A DNA stretch of 54,176 bases from Euryarchaeota archaeon UBA552 (GTDB lineage: Archaea > Thermoplasmatota > Poseidoniia > Poseidoniales > Thalassarchaeaceae), in assembly GCA_002499585.1 (NCBI GenBank), contig DAMH01000019.1:50143-104318 (forward strand). The letters are read 5' to 3'. The first letter of the stretch is position 1. The number at the start of each line of letters is the position of its first letter. Positions 17,065 to 26,300 of the stretch are shown here, one piece after another. The notes beneath the pieces are model-generated. The model saw only the letters and a program-made list of their open reading frames with translations, did no database searches and had not been told where the DNA came from. The position numbers and the translations under genes are program-made.

Positions 17065-18069
17065 ATGCGAGTCATCTACGATTGGAGGTTGGCGAGAGTA
17101 ATCGACTCCAATTCGGTAATAATCGACGAAATCAAATGGCAATCGGTTAGGACAATCAGCTCGGTTTCTGGTAGGATGGAAGATCTACAGAGGGGCAGGG
17201 TTAGCCCAGAAGCCAAAGTGCTAATGTCTAGGTTCCCAGACTCAAGGCCCGATCCGGATGGCCATCTTGAGAACCCTGATTGGCCCCCTCTTTCATCGGA
17301 GGAAGAAGACCTATTGTCTGAAGTCGCAGTAAAATTAGCACGGAACAAAGTTGCAAGATCTGCTGGAGATCCGGACCGAAGATTGGATATGTTGGTAACA
17401 TCACAAATTGAACTGAGGGCTGCTTACACCACTGTCGAGTCCAGATGCGTCGAATGGGCTGGTCTATTGTTGCCGGTACTCGATTTAGACGGAAAAAGAG
17501 ACGATATCCCATCTGTGCTGTCAAACTCTGAGAATATCGGCGAAGCAGCTGAAAAACTTGAGACTGAGATTCCTCAGTTTCAGCCCAGTCAAGCAGAATG
17601 GTTGGCTTTGAAAGAGCTATCCAAAAGATGCCAGGATATCAAAAGGACCTTGGAATCCTCTGAAGCCTCAATTCGGTTGATTGCCGAGGACTATTTGCCC
17701 TCTCTATCGAAACTTGTTGGACCGTTGGGCGCAGCAAAAATGTGTGTTCTCGCTGGAAGCAGGGAGAGATTGGCAAGGATGCCTTCAGGTTCCATACAAG
17801 TTCTGGGAGCCCACGCAGCTATGGCAGCCCACAGAAGAGGAGCACCGCCTCCAAAACATGGATCGGTTATTTTCTCAATGCCTCAGATTAGCAGATCTCC
17901 CAGGTGGGTGAGAGGGAAAATTGCTAGATTCATCGCCGGAAAAGCGAGCATAGCAACAAGAATAGATCATTTCAATGGTGAACCCCTATCCGACGAGGAA
18001 GTATACAGAATCCATAAAAAATCCGAGGAAATTAGGGATAAGTTCCCTCGGCCACCCACAAAAAGGTAG
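17065..18069 (+). CDS. nop5: Nop5/Nop56-58 box C/D RNP core protein
   Basis: This 334-residue protein is an archaeal Nop5, the scaffold that links fibrillarin to L7Ae and guide RNA in 2'-O-methylation complexes. The Nop domain is plain: LVGPLGAAKMCVLAGSRERLARMPSGSIQVLGAHAAMAAHRRGAPPPKHGSVIFSMPQI reproduces the conserved Nop signature, with the K-H-G and F-x-x-P-x-I segments. The preceding coiled coil spans about residues 160-210. The N-terminal fibrillarin-binding domain is divergent. The context is decisive, because the fibrillarin gene follows after eight bases, the usual archaeal arrangement. Confidence 0.92.
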   Translation: MRVIYDWRLARVIDSNSVIIDEIKWQSVRTISSVSGRMEDLQRGRVSPEAKVLMSRFPDSRPDPDGHLENPDWPPLSSEEEDLLSEVAVKLARNKVARSAGDPDRRLDMLVTSQIELRAAYTTVESRCVEWAGLLLPVLDLDGKRDDIPSVLSNSENIGEAAEKLETEIPQFQPSQAEWLALKELSKRCQDIKRTLESSEASIRLIAEDYLPSLSKLVGPLGAAKMCVLAGSRERLARMPSGSIQVLGAHAAMAAHRRGAPPPKHGSVIFSMPQISRSPRWVRGKIARFIAGKASIATRIDHFNGEPLSDEEVYRIHKKSEEIRDKFPRPPTKR

Positions 18070-18077
18070 GTTAAAAT

Positions 18078-18779
18078 ATGCCTCGTCATGTTTCAATCGG
18101 CTGGGGAATACGCAGAGATAGGGGCTCACTGTGGACGAGAAATGCCGTTAAAGGAATATCAGTACACGGAGAAAAAAGAAAGAAAGATGGCAGAAATGAA
18201 TGGAGGAAGTGGGACGCGAGAAGGTCGAAGGTAGCTGCAATGCTGATACGCGCAAAATCCGACCCCTCTGGGTTGATTCCTGACCCAGGCTCACTTTGCA
18301 TCTATCTGGGCGCCTCCAGTGGCTCGACAGTAAGCCATCTGCATGATCACGTGTGTGGTGCAGGAAATCATCATTCTGGGAAAATCATCGCAATTGATAT
18401 ATCCCCTCGAATGATGAGAGATCTAGTTGTCCTGTGCGACAAAAGACCTGGTCTTGTACCTGTATTGGGGGACGCTAGGTCTCCCAACTCCATAACTCCA
18501 TTACTGTCGAGGAAGGCAGACTGGTTATTCCAAGATTTGAGCATGGCCGATCAAATGAGAACTTTCATCAAATGCACCCGTATCATGCTCTCCAAGGGAG
18601 GTCTTGGTATTATTTCCCTCAAAGCAGCAAGTGAGAGGTGGACATTCAAATCGGATGAAGACCTTTTTACTGAGTCAGAGCGGGTGGTGAGGGAATCCGA
18701 ACATCTGGAATTTTTAGAAAGGATCGATTTGAAAGGACTAGAAGAACAACATATCGTAATAGTTGCAAGAAGAGTCTGA
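18078..18779 (+). CDS. flpA: Fibrillarin-like rRNA/tRNA 2'-O-methyltransferase
   Basis: This 233-residue protein is the SAM-dependent catalytic subunit of box C/D RNPs. The sequence shows RNAVKGISVHGEKR, EWRKWDARRSKVAAMLIR, the SAM loop CIYLGASSGSTVSHL, GKIIAIDISPRMMRDL, and PVLGDAR then DWLFQDLS, with the catalytic Asp in the D-x-x-x-x-D region. GLGIISLKAAS supplies the catalytic Lys. All parts of the K-D-K-H scheme seem present, ending with EEQHIVIVARR. It is cotranscribed with nop5 upstream and probably mutM downstream. Confidence 0.94.
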   Translation: MPRHVSIGWGIRRDRGSLWTRNAVKGISVHGEKRKKDGRNEWRKWDARRSKVAAMLIRAKSDPSGLIPDPGSLCIYLGASSGSTVSHLHDHVCGAGNHHSGKIIAIDISPRMMRDLVVLCDKRPGLVPVLGDARSPNSITPLLSRKADWLFQDLSMADQMRTFIKCTRIMLSKGGLGIISLKAASERWTFKSDEDLFTESERVVRESEHLEFLERIDLKGLEEQHIVIVARRV

Positions 18780-18816
18780 CCATTACCCTCATGACAGACC
18801 GCTTGGATGGAAACAT

Positions 18817-19710
18817 ATGCCCGAACTTCCCGAGGTTGAGACTGTCAGGCGTGGTTTGGAAGAATCCTTGGTAGGTCTTAAGGTGGCTAGGTTCACGGCG
18901 AGGAGGAGGGATTTGAGATTCCCCATCCCAACTAATCTGAAGAAAAGATTGGAGGGCAGATTGGTCGTATCGGTCAGAAGGCGTTCAAAGTACCTGTTGA
19001 TTAATATGGATGACCAAACCATCCTGTTGAGCCACCTTGGAATGTCTGGAAGATGGACCATACTATCAGAAGGAGAACCCTCCAGACCTGGCCGATTTGC
19101 CCACGGCGGTCTAATCGGAACCGGGGATGGACCCCATGATTGGATAAGGGTAGAGTTTAGCGATGGGACTGAAGCTATTTATTCCGATCCAAGAAGGTTC
19201 GGATTTGTAGATTTGATAGAACCAGGTACCGAGTCAGAACATCCGATGCTCTCTAAGTTAGGCCCCGACCCCCTTCCAGGAACCTTGACTCCAAGGATGC
19301 TAAATTACTCACTCAGCGGGAAAAAAACAAGCTTGAAATCTGCCTTGCTCGATCAGAAGATTATCGCTGGATTGGGCAATATCTACGTTTGTGAAGCCCT
19401 GAGCAGGGCCAGATTATCACCAAGGAGAAAATCCTACACGATAACTTCGAAAAAAGGACCGACCAAGAGGATTCACGAACTTGTAGCAGCAATTCACAGC
19501 ATAATGGCCGAGGCGATCGATGCAGGCGGCTCCACACTTAATGACTATCGAGGAGTTCACGGGGATGAGGCACTGGGATATTTCCCACTTTCCTTTCAGG
19601 TATACGGTAGGGAAGGCGAGGGATGCCTGAATCCTGGTTGCAGTGGACTCGTCATGAGGTATGTCCAATCAGGAAGGTCGACATTTGCATGTCCCAGATG
19701 TCAGAGGTAA
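18817..19710 (+). CDS. mutM: Formamidopyrimidine-DNA glycosylase (Fpg/MutM)
   Basis: This base-excision repair enzyme removes oxidised purines such as 8-oxoguanine and cuts the backbone. Starting at 18817 it reads MPELPEVETVRRGLEE, so removal of Met exposes the catalytic N-terminal Pro, and the E that follows is catalytic. RRRSKYLL carries the conserved Lys of the DNA-binding loop, and LSHLGMSGRW and DPRRFG follow. The helix-two-turn-helix has AGLGNIYVCEAL. The C-terminal zinc finger has four Cys in CLNPGCSG...CPRCQR. Length is about 297 residues, slightly longer than bacterial Fpg because of inserts near residues 80-95. An in-frame ATG at 18763 lies inside flpA and would abolish the Pro-2 mechanism. 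The enzyme is mainly bacterial, so horizontal acquisition is probable. Confidence 0.95.
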   Translation: MPELPEVETVRRGLEESLVGLKVARFTARRRDLRFPIPTNLKKRLEGRLVVSVRRRSKYLLINMDDQTILLSHLGMSGRWTILSEGEPSRPGRFAHGGLIGTGDGPHDWIRVEFSDGTEAIYSDPRRFGFVDLIEPGTESEHPMLSKLGPDPLPGTLTPRMLNYSLSGKKTSLKSALLDQKIIAGLGNIYVCEALSRARLSPRRKSYTITSKKGPTKRIHELVAAIHSIMAEAIDAGGSTLNDYRGVHGDEALGYFPLSFQVYGREGEGCLNPGCSGLVMRYVQSGRSTFACPRCQR

Positions 19711-19711
19711 G

Positions 19712-20467
19712 CTACCTCAACATCAACGTAGCTTTGACAATAAAGAGCTGTAGTCTGATGGGTAAAATCCTCGCAAATAGCGGTACAAACCAATTTAGAT
19801 AGCCCGGAATAACCTCTCTTCGACCCCTCATCATAGCCTTGACTGCGCTCTTAGCAACCCTCTCTGCAGAAATTGAACTCCAAAGCTCAACTCCAGTGAG
19901 AATCATCCCTGACCTCTCTTGAAAACCAGTCTCAACATACCCTGGACACAGCGCAGTAACTGTAACACCGCTCCCATTAAGTTCAGAAGACATGGCCCTG
20001 GACAGGGATAAGACGAAGGCTTTGCTTGCGCAATATACAGCCATACCCGGGCCCGGTTGAAATGCTGCGATTGAAGCGACGTTTAGGATCCTTCCTGTGC
20101 CCCTTCTCGCCATATCTCCGGCGTAATGATGACCGAGATAAGTTAAGGCCCTGATGTTTAGATCCACAATACCAACTAACTCATCTGAATCCTGATCTAC
20201 AATTCTGCCATAGATTCCATACCCAGCATTGTTCACAAGAATGTCAATATCGCCCGCCTTCTGCACAACCTTCTCTACCTCTGAGTGAATTGATAAGTCT
20301 GCGATGATGACCTCCACTGATGTCAAATCCGACAGTTCTTTTTTCAGCGTGTGAAGCTCATCAGCACTCCTAGCAGTCACAACAAGACGATCAACCTCAC
20401 TCGCCAGGGCCTTGGATATCTCCCTACCTATACCACTCGATGCCCCCGTGACCAGCGCTGATGACAC
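19712..20467 (-). CDS. Short-chain dehydrogenase/reductase
   Basis: This classical SDR has 251 residues. The NAD(P) loop is TGASSGIGREISKAL at the N-terminus. NNAGYGIYG is the structural motif. The catalytic Ser is in VASIAAF, and the Tyr and Lys are in YCASKAF. A hydrophobic C-terminal extension (GYLNWFVPLFARILP) resembles SDRs that act on lipids, and the protein may touch membranes. The substrate is unknown. It sits 24 bases downstream of the fused mutase gene on the same strand, so a role in acyl or ketone metabolism is possible but not shown. Confidence 0.88.
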   Translation of the reverse strand: MSSALVTGASSGIGREISKALASEVDRLVVTARSADELHTLKKELSDLTSVEVIIADLSIHSEVEKVVQKAGDIDILVNNAGYGIYGRIVDQDSDELVGIVDLNIRALTYLGHHYAGDMARRGTGRILNVASIAAFQPGPGMAVYCASKAFVLSLSRAMSSELNGSGVTVTALCPGYVETGFQERSGMILTGVELWSSISAERVAKSAVKAMMRGRREVIPGYLNWFVPLFARILPIRLQLFIVKATLMLR

Positions 20468-20491
20468 CTGTAACCACCCTTGTATGCGAGA

Positions 20492-23400
20492 CTACATGTT
20501 TCTTCTGAACTGCCCGCCTATTTCAAAGAGGGCCTTTGTGACTTCACCGACAGTGCAATGATCGACAATGTCCATCATCACTTCGAATAGATTTTCACCA
20601 TTTCTAGCCGCTTCTTTTAGAAGGGTAATTCCAGCTTCTGATTTTTCAGAATTCTTCGTCTTGAAGTCAATGTTCCTTTCAATCACCATTCGCTTTTCCA
20701 CCTCGTCTGACCTAGTGACTTCCAAGTCGAAAGAATCCGCATCATCCGCAGACAGGGTAACTCCGTCGGGGTCTTTGAAAGTATTCACCCCGATAATTGG
20801 TATTTCTCCAGTGTGTTTACGATGTTCGTACACCATAGACTCATCTTGAATCCTGTTTCTCTGATAATTTACCTCCAGTGCACCCAGGACCCCTCCTCTT
20901 CGACTCATTTCTTCGAATATCCTTAGAATCTCTTCCTCAACGCTCTTTGTCAGCCACGAGGTAACGAATGAACCTTGTAGTGGGTTCTCATTTTGTAAGA
21001 GGCCATATTCCTTGGAGAGTATGAGTTGTATAGCCACAGCATCCCTTACCGTTTGCTCTGTTGGGGTGCCGAAAGCCTCGTCCCGACTGTTGGTATGCAG
21101 GGAATTTGCATTGTCGGCCAGTGCGTAAAGTGCTTGTAGAGTAGTTCTGTAGTCATTCCAAGTATACTCCTGTGCATGGAGCGAACGGCCGCTGGATTGA
21201 ATGTGATATTTCAATTTCTGACCTTTCTCATTCACTCCATACATATCTCTCATTGCAATCGACCAGATGCGTCTGGCGACCCTTCCAATCACTGCATACT
21301 CGGGGTCCATGCCGTTAGAAAAAAACCATGAGAAATTATGAAGGAAATCATTGGGATCCAGGCCCCTGGCTCGGAATAACTCAACATATGTTAGACCATT
21401 TGCGAGGGTCAGAGCTGCCTGTGTTATGGGATTTGCACCAGCTTCAGCGATATGATATCCTGAGATGCTAACAAAGTAATGATTCCTTATTTGATTCTGC
21501 ACATAGTACTCAGCAACATCACCCATCATTTTGAGTGATGTGTCCAAATTGAACACAAGCGTATTTTGTCCCATGGCCTCTTTTAATTGATCAGCCTGAA
21601 CGGTTCCTCTGACGTTGGAAAGTGTGAACTTACGAAGTTCTTCAACTTCCTTCTCATCCGGCGGCCGACCATTTTCCTCTTCAAAGATGCGGATCTGCTG
21701 CCGGTGAGCGACGCGAAAGAATGCTGCAAGGTGCCACCAATAATTTCCGTTAATTGTCATGGAAACGCTTGTATTAGGCTCGCAAAGGTTGAATCCGTCA
21801 AATAGACGGTCCATCTCCTCAATGGTGCTTATAGAGACACCTGATTCGCATACCTTGCCGAATATGTCTAATCGGTCTTCTGGATCATGTCCATACAGGC
21901 TTGGGGAGTCAAAAGCCACTGAGAGTCTGTTGAAAGGTTGGTCCTTAGCTAGGAAATGATATCTTTGATTGGTCCTCTCTGCAGACCCCTCGCCAGCAAA
22001 CATGCGAACAGGGAGCTCGTCTTGTCGCTTGAAAGGGAACACACCTGCTGTGAATGGGAAGGATCCGGGAAGATTTTCAGATCTAATCCACTTCAATTGG
22101 TCTCCCCAATCTTCCGTCTCAGGCAGGGCAACTCTTGGCAGGTTCAATCCAGAGAGAGTTTTGCTCGTGGTGTCAACTTCGATTTCCTTGCCGCGTACGC
22201 TGTAGCTCGCTCTGCCTGATTCGTATTGTTCCATTGTGTTTTCTAGTTTCTCTAGACTCCTCAGCTCCACATCACCAAGTTCCTGTCTCATTTGATCTGC
22301 TTGTTTGATCAATTCCTCGTGGGATCTGTCCGCACCAGACTCTTTCATGATCTTGGCTGAATTTTCTAAATCCTGAATCGATCGTGCCAGATTTGCCTGA
22401 ATCTCGGTGTTGATATGATATTCTCTTATACAATTCGAAACTTCAGAAAGATAGCCGTGGCGTGAAGGGGGAAGTGGCTGAGATCTATCGGGGAGGCCAT
22501 CTGAGCCCATCTTTGCAGGGCGGGCTTGAAACTCTGTTTCGAATTTCTGATTAAGATATTTTGAGATATTTTCCCAGAGGTAATCCACGCCAGCGTCTGC
22601 GAATCTGCTCGCGACTGTTGGAATGACCGGCAATTCCAAATCTGAGGCATCCCACATCTCCTTGTTTCTTTTTACCTGTTTTCTGATCTCGACCAAAGCA
22701 TCTTCTGCCCCGGGACGGTCGAATTTGTTTAGGACGATGAAATCTGCAAAGTCGAGAGCAGCGAGTTTTTCCAATTGACTTGGCGCTCCATACTCTCTTG
22801 TTGTAACATATAGCGAAACATCAGCAATTTCTGTAATTGCGTCATCGCCTTGGCCAATACCGCTGGTTTCGACGATCAGAAGGTCAAAGCCGACAGATTT
22901 GCATATTTGTATGGAACTGTCCACAGCATTCGATAATTCCCTGCCGCTGTCTCTGCTTGCGTAGGATCTCATGAAGGTGGATTTACTTCTCAGAGAATTC
23001 ATTCTTATCCTGTCTCCCAACAGTGCTCCTCCGGTTCTTTTCCTTGTTGGATCTGTGGCCAGGAGGGCGATTTTACAATCTGGATTGTCTCTCAAGACCC
23101 TCAGGACTAACTCGTCCGTGAGGCTGGATTTGCCGGCTCCACCGGTTCCGGTGAGGCCGATCACTGGACAGATGTTTGTAGAATCATTGAGTTTAGATAT
23201 AATCCCCTCAGATCCTCCCCTTTCCGCCATAGTAAGTAGTTTGGAGACACTCCCATGGTCTTCGCAGGTAACTTCATTGGGATCAGGGAATCTACTTTCC
23301 TCTGTCAAATCCAGATCTCGTACTAGATTCATGGCGTCTTCCACCATTCCAGTTAGTCCGAGATCCCTTCCGTCATCAGGGGAGTATATTCTGGCGATTC

Positions 23401-23776
23401 CCGTGTCCCTTAGGTGTTTTATTTCTGACGGTAGAATCGTTCCCCCGCCCCCACCGACTAGCACAACATGACCAAATCCCGCCTCGTCAAGGATATTCTT
23501 CGTGTGTGTGAACATCTCCACAGCACCACCTTGGTACGAGGTTATGGCAATCAAGTGGGCATCCTCCTGTATGGCAGCGAGAGCAACATCCTCCGCACTC
23601 CGATCATGTCCGAGGTGAATCACCTCACATCCCATCGACTGGAAAATCCTGCGAAATATGCCTATTGCTGCATCATGACCATCAAATATTGCTGCAGCGG
23701 TAATCACTCTGATGGGTGTAATCTTCCTAGATCTTCCCTTTCGGGAGCCCCCTCGACCTGTGTTAACCACAAGCAT
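20492..23776 (-). CDS. icmF: Fused isobutyryl-CoA mutase (IcmF)
   Basis: This 1,094-residue fusion interconverts isobutyryl-CoA and n-butyryl-CoA with adenosylcobalamin. Residues about 20-155 form the B12-binding domain, with FDGHD at 31-35 (His34 is the lower cobalt ligand). Residues about 204-400 form the G-protein chaperone domain, with Walker A GLTGTGGAGKSS ending near 218, LLATDPT, and NKFDR at about 350. The mutase barrel runs from about 550 to the end. Phe593 (RMFAGEG) and Gln737 (MGQNT) stand where isobutyryl-CoA mutases have Phe and Gln and methylmalonyl-CoA mutases have Tyr and Arg. The 144-residue spacing equals that of the characterised IcmF. This argues for valine or branched-chain acyl-CoA metabolism rather than propionate. 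The neighbouring acyl-CoA synthetase fits that. Confidence 0.93.
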   Translation of the reverse strand: MLVVNTGRGGSRKGRSRKITPIRVITAAAIFDGHDAAIGIFRRIFQSMGCEVIHLGHDRSAEDVALAAIQEDAHLIAITSYQGGAVEMFTHTKNILDEAGFGHVVLVGGGGGTILPSEIKHLRDTGIARIYSPDDGRDLGLTGMVEDAMNLVRDLDLTEESRFPDPNEVTCEDHGSVSKLLTMAERGGSEGIISKLNDSTNICPVIGLTGTGGAGKSSLTDELVLRVLRDNPDCKIALLATDPTRKRTGGALLGDRIRMNSLRSKSTFMRSYASRDSGRELSNAVDSSIQICKSVGFDLLIVETSGIGQGDDAITEIADVSLYVTTREYGAPSQLEKLAALDFADFIVLNKFDRPGAEDALVEIRKQVKRNKEMWDASDLELPVIPTVASRFADAGVDYLWENISKYLNQKFETEFQARPAKMGSDGLPDRSQPLPPSRHGYLSEVSNCIREYHINTEIQANLARSIQDLENSAKIMKESGADRSHEELIKQADQMRQELGDVELRSLEKLENTMEQYESGRASYSVRGKEIEVDTTSKTLSGLNLPRVALPETEDWGDQLKWIRSENLPGSFPFTAGVFPFKRQDELPVRMFAGEGSAERTNQRYHFLAKDQPFNRLSVAFDSPSLYGHDPEDRLDIFGKVCESGVSISTIEEMDRLFDGFNLCEPNTSVSMTINGNYWWHLAAFFRVAHRQQIRIFEEENGRPPDEKEVEELRKFTLSNVRGTVQADQLKEAMGQNTLVFNLDTSLKMMGDVAEYYVQNQIRNHYFVSISGYHIAEAGANPITQAALTLANGLTYVELFRARGLDPNDFLHNFSWFFSNGMDPEYAVIGRVARRIWSIAMRDMYGVNEKGQKLKYHIQSSGRSLHAQEYTWNDYRTTLQALYALADNANSLHTNSRDEAFGTPTEQTVRDAVAIQLILSKEYGLLQNENPLQGSFVTSWLTKSVEEEILRIFEEMSRRGGVLGALEVNYQRNRIQDESMVYEHRKHTGEIPIIGVNTFKDPDGVTLSADDADSFDLEVTRSDEVEKRMVIERNIDFKTKNSEKSEAGITLLKEAARNGENLFEVMMDIVDHCTVGEVTKALFEIGGQFRRNM

Positions 23777-23828
23777 CCGGGTCAGGGTTACAGCAATGAC
23801 CTCATCGGCTGAATGATCAATTCCATCG

Positions 23829-24452
23829 TCATAGGGCGCCCGTTATCAATAGTCCAGCAAAGGCAAACATGAGAATCCCCATTGCTCCGTCGATTACGTG
23901 TGATTTTCTTTGTAAAAACCCGATCCTATCACCTGTTGTGAGAACAGTAGCCACTGAAACATACCAGGTTCCATCTATCACCATTCCGAGGAAACCCATG
24001 CCCAAGAGTGTTTGAATTGACACCCCAGCATCGATAAAAGGAGAGTACAGGGCAAGCATCCATGCAAGGATTTTCGGATTGAAAATGGCAATGAAAAATC
24101 CTTGAAAAAAGCCTGCTAATTCATTCGCTTCAACATCCAGGCCCTCAACACGATTCTGTGGCCCTTTCGATGCATGTCCCAGAAATACGGCCCCGAGCCA
24201 AATCAGTATGACGGTTCCCCCCAGTTTCAGTACGACTTCTGTGGATGAGTGAATACTCAGGGCTGTGGCTAGGCCGAGAGCAGCCAGAAAAGCGTAGATT
24301 CCGAATCCTATTCCATGACCAAGACCCGTGAATACACCTTGACTCCGGCCGCCAGATATGGTATTCCTAAGAACCACTGCAAGGGACGGCCCTGGACTCA
24401 TGGCCCCTAGTGTGAAAACTAGAGCCAATGCTGCCCACGCTTCTGGAGACAA
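23829..24452 (-). CDS. LysE/RhtB-family amino-acid exporter
   Basis: This 207-residue membrane protein has about six transmembrane helices. The N-terminal AMSPGPSLAVVLRNTISGGRSQGVFTGLGHGIG is the LysE family's signature loop (SPGP followed by G-x-x-x-G-x-x-x-G). FNPKILAWMLAL near the middle is the second characteristic motif. It exports amino acids or related metabolites. It lies between the acyl-CoA synthetase and icmF on the same strand, with gaps of 15 and 52 bases. A second family member is at 41208-41816. Confidence 0.88.
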   Translation of the reverse strand: MSPEAWAALALVFTLGAMSPGPSLAVVLRNTISGGRSQGVFTGLGHGIGFGIYAFLAALGLATALSIHSSTEVVLKLGGTVILIWLGAVFLGHASKGPQNRVEGLDVEANELAGFFQGFFIAIFNPKILAWMLALYSPFIDAGVSIQTLLGMGFLGMVIDGTWYVSVATVLTTGDRIGFLQRKSHVIDGAMGILMFAFAGLLITGAL

Positions 24453-24467
24453 TAGATCACGCTCTTA

Positions 24468-26261
24468 CTAAGAGTACATGCTTTCTATCTCGCTTGCCCA
24501 GTTTTCACGTATCTGCTTTCTACGAATTTTCAAAGTCGGTGTTAGTTCACCATGGTCAACAGAAAAATCTCTTGGTAAAATTGTAAATTTCTTGACTTGT
24601 TCAGGCGGGGCAAACTGATTGTTCAGCACCGTCACCTTAGATTCAATTAGTTGGTACAAATTAGATATTTCTTGTTCCATGCTCGACCCTTTGGCTTGAA
24701 GTTCAGACAATTGTTCTGAAGGATCTTTGGGCACCTTCTTTGCATCCACTCCATAATGATCACGGAGTACAGCGCCAACATCAAGCGTAAGGAGGGCTGA
24801 ACAAAACTTTCTTTGATCTCCGACCAAAAAGCACTGTGATACCTCTGGGATGGATTTCATGGTTTCCTCGATTACGAGGGGTGCAATATTCTTACCGCCA
24901 GAGTTAACATATATCTCCTTCTTTCTACCTGTGATGTAGACATAGCCCTCGTTGTCGATCTTTCCTATATCCCCCGACATCAACCAACCGTCATCGGTCA
25001 TCGTCTCTGCTGTTGCAGCCTCATTCTGATAATAACCTTTCATTATGTGCCTTCCTCTGAATAGTATCTCACCATCTTCAGCTAGCTTGAGCTCAGTACC
25101 GCTGAAGGGCTTTCCAACACTGCCAATCCTGTTTGCGGCTCCGTGACCCAGCGTAGCGCCTGCAGTGGTCTCTGTCATACCATAGCCTTCATAGATCGGG
25201 ATCCCGAACTCGTGGAAGAATTTCAGGATGTCTGGGTTTATCGGGGCAGCCCCTGTAACGGCGAATCTGACATTTTTCATGCCCACGGCCTTTCTAGCTG
25301 CCTTCTTGAGCACCCCACCGATAACAGGCATGCCACTCAGTATACTCAAGGCGCCAGAGCCAAACTTAGAGTACAAACTTGAGTATATTTTCTCGTATAT
25401 TCTCGGGACACCGATGAAAAGGTGAGGTTGAACCTCTTTTGCGTAATCGACGACGTTGAGCGCATTATCAACAACATACATGTGAATGGCGGATCTACAC
25501 CAGAGGTGGTTATCCACCAATTGGCCAAAGACGTGTGCCAAAGGCAGCCATGAGACGTAGTTCTCCCCTTGGTTCAACGTTATAATTTCGTCAACCTCGG
25601 ATAATTCGGCATCCCAGTTGTCGTGGGTCAACATCACGCCCTTCGGATTCCCCGTAGTGCCGGATGTGTAGATCAGAGCTGCAAGATCATCAGGCTCAAT
25701 CCCGTCTATCCTTGCGTGAACTTCTGAATCCTCTATCTTCTCTCCCATTTTGATAAACTCGGCCCAGGACATTGATTTCTCATGATCAATATCTTCAACT
25801 CCATCCAAAATCACAACGCACTCTACATCGGGCAAGTTTTCCAGAATTTTTGAAAATCTTCTACTGGGGGTCTTCTCGGGATCACCTCCCGACTGCGGGT
25901 TGTCTCCGATTATGACGACCTTAGAACCAGAGTCACCTATAACCCACTCAACTTCTTCTGGTGAGCAAGTATGATACACACCGACGCCAACGCCGTTCGT
26001 CATCTGAGTAGCGCCGTAGCAGGAGTACCATTCCGGTCTGTTGTAAGCATATATGCTCATCCTGTCACCTTTTTCGAACCCCATTGAGATTAGTGATTTC
26101 GACACGGAAACAACTTCATCAGCAAACTCCTTCCATGTTTTCGTGCTCCACGCCCAGTCTCCATTGGGGCCCTTGCCAGCCTTGACGGACAAAGCTGGTT
26201 CATTGGCATATATTTCGGCGTTCTTGAGAAGATTCCGGGGTGTCAGTGTTATCGTCATCAC
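24468..26261 (-). CDS. Long-chain acyl-CoA synthetase, AMP-forming
   Basis: This ANL-superfamily enzyme of 597 residues activates fatty acids with ATP and CoA. The P-loop-like A3 motif is IYTSGTTGNPKGVMLTH. The A5 region has YGMTETTAG, the A7 motif is DGWLMSGDIGKID, the A8 hinge is ITGRKKEIYVNSGGKNIAP, and the C-terminal lysine region has LTPTLKIRRKQI. The insertions and length match eukaryote-type long-chain acyl-CoA synthetases (ACSBG-like) rather than acetyl-CoA synthetase. It is 39 bases downstream of the uracil glycosylase gene and 15 upstream of the LysE gene. It is expected to feed beta-oxidation or lipid recycling. Confidence 0.92.
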   Translation of the reverse strand: MMTITLTPRNLLKNAEIYANEPALSVKAGKGPNGDWAWSTKTWKEFADEVVSVSKSLISMGFEKGDRMSIYAYNRPEWYSCYGATQMTNGVGVGVYHTCSPEEVEWVIGDSGSKVVIIGDNPQSGGDPEKTPSRRFSKILENLPDVECVVILDGVEDIDHEKSMSWAEFIKMGEKIEDSEVHARIDGIEPDDLAALIYTSGTTGNPKGVMLTHDNWDAELSEVDEIITLNQGENYVSWLPLAHVFGQLVDNHLWCRSAIHMYVVDNALNVVDYAKEVQPHLFIGVPRIYEKIYSSLYSKFGSGALSILSGMPVIGGVLKKAARKAVGMKNVRFAVTGAAPINPDILKFFHEFGIPIYEGYGMTETTAGATLGHGAANRIGSVGKPFSGTELKLAEDGEILFRGRHIMKGYYQNEAATAETMTDDGWLMSGDIGKIDNEGYVYITGRKKEIYVNSGGKNIAPLVIEETMKSIPEVSQCFLVGDQRKFCSALLTLDVGAVLRDHYGVDAKKVPKDPSEQLSELQAKGSSMEQEISNLYQLIESKVTVLNNQFAPPEQVKKFTILPRDFSVDHGELTPTLKIRRKQIRENWASEIESMYS

Positions 26262-26300
26262 CCGGTGTAAAATGCCACACCGTATAACCGTATTCCGAGA

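Noticed and set aside
22971..23471. 166-residue forward frame inside icmF
   Set aside because: The opposite strand encodes the B12-binding and GTPase domains; the forward reading has no homology.
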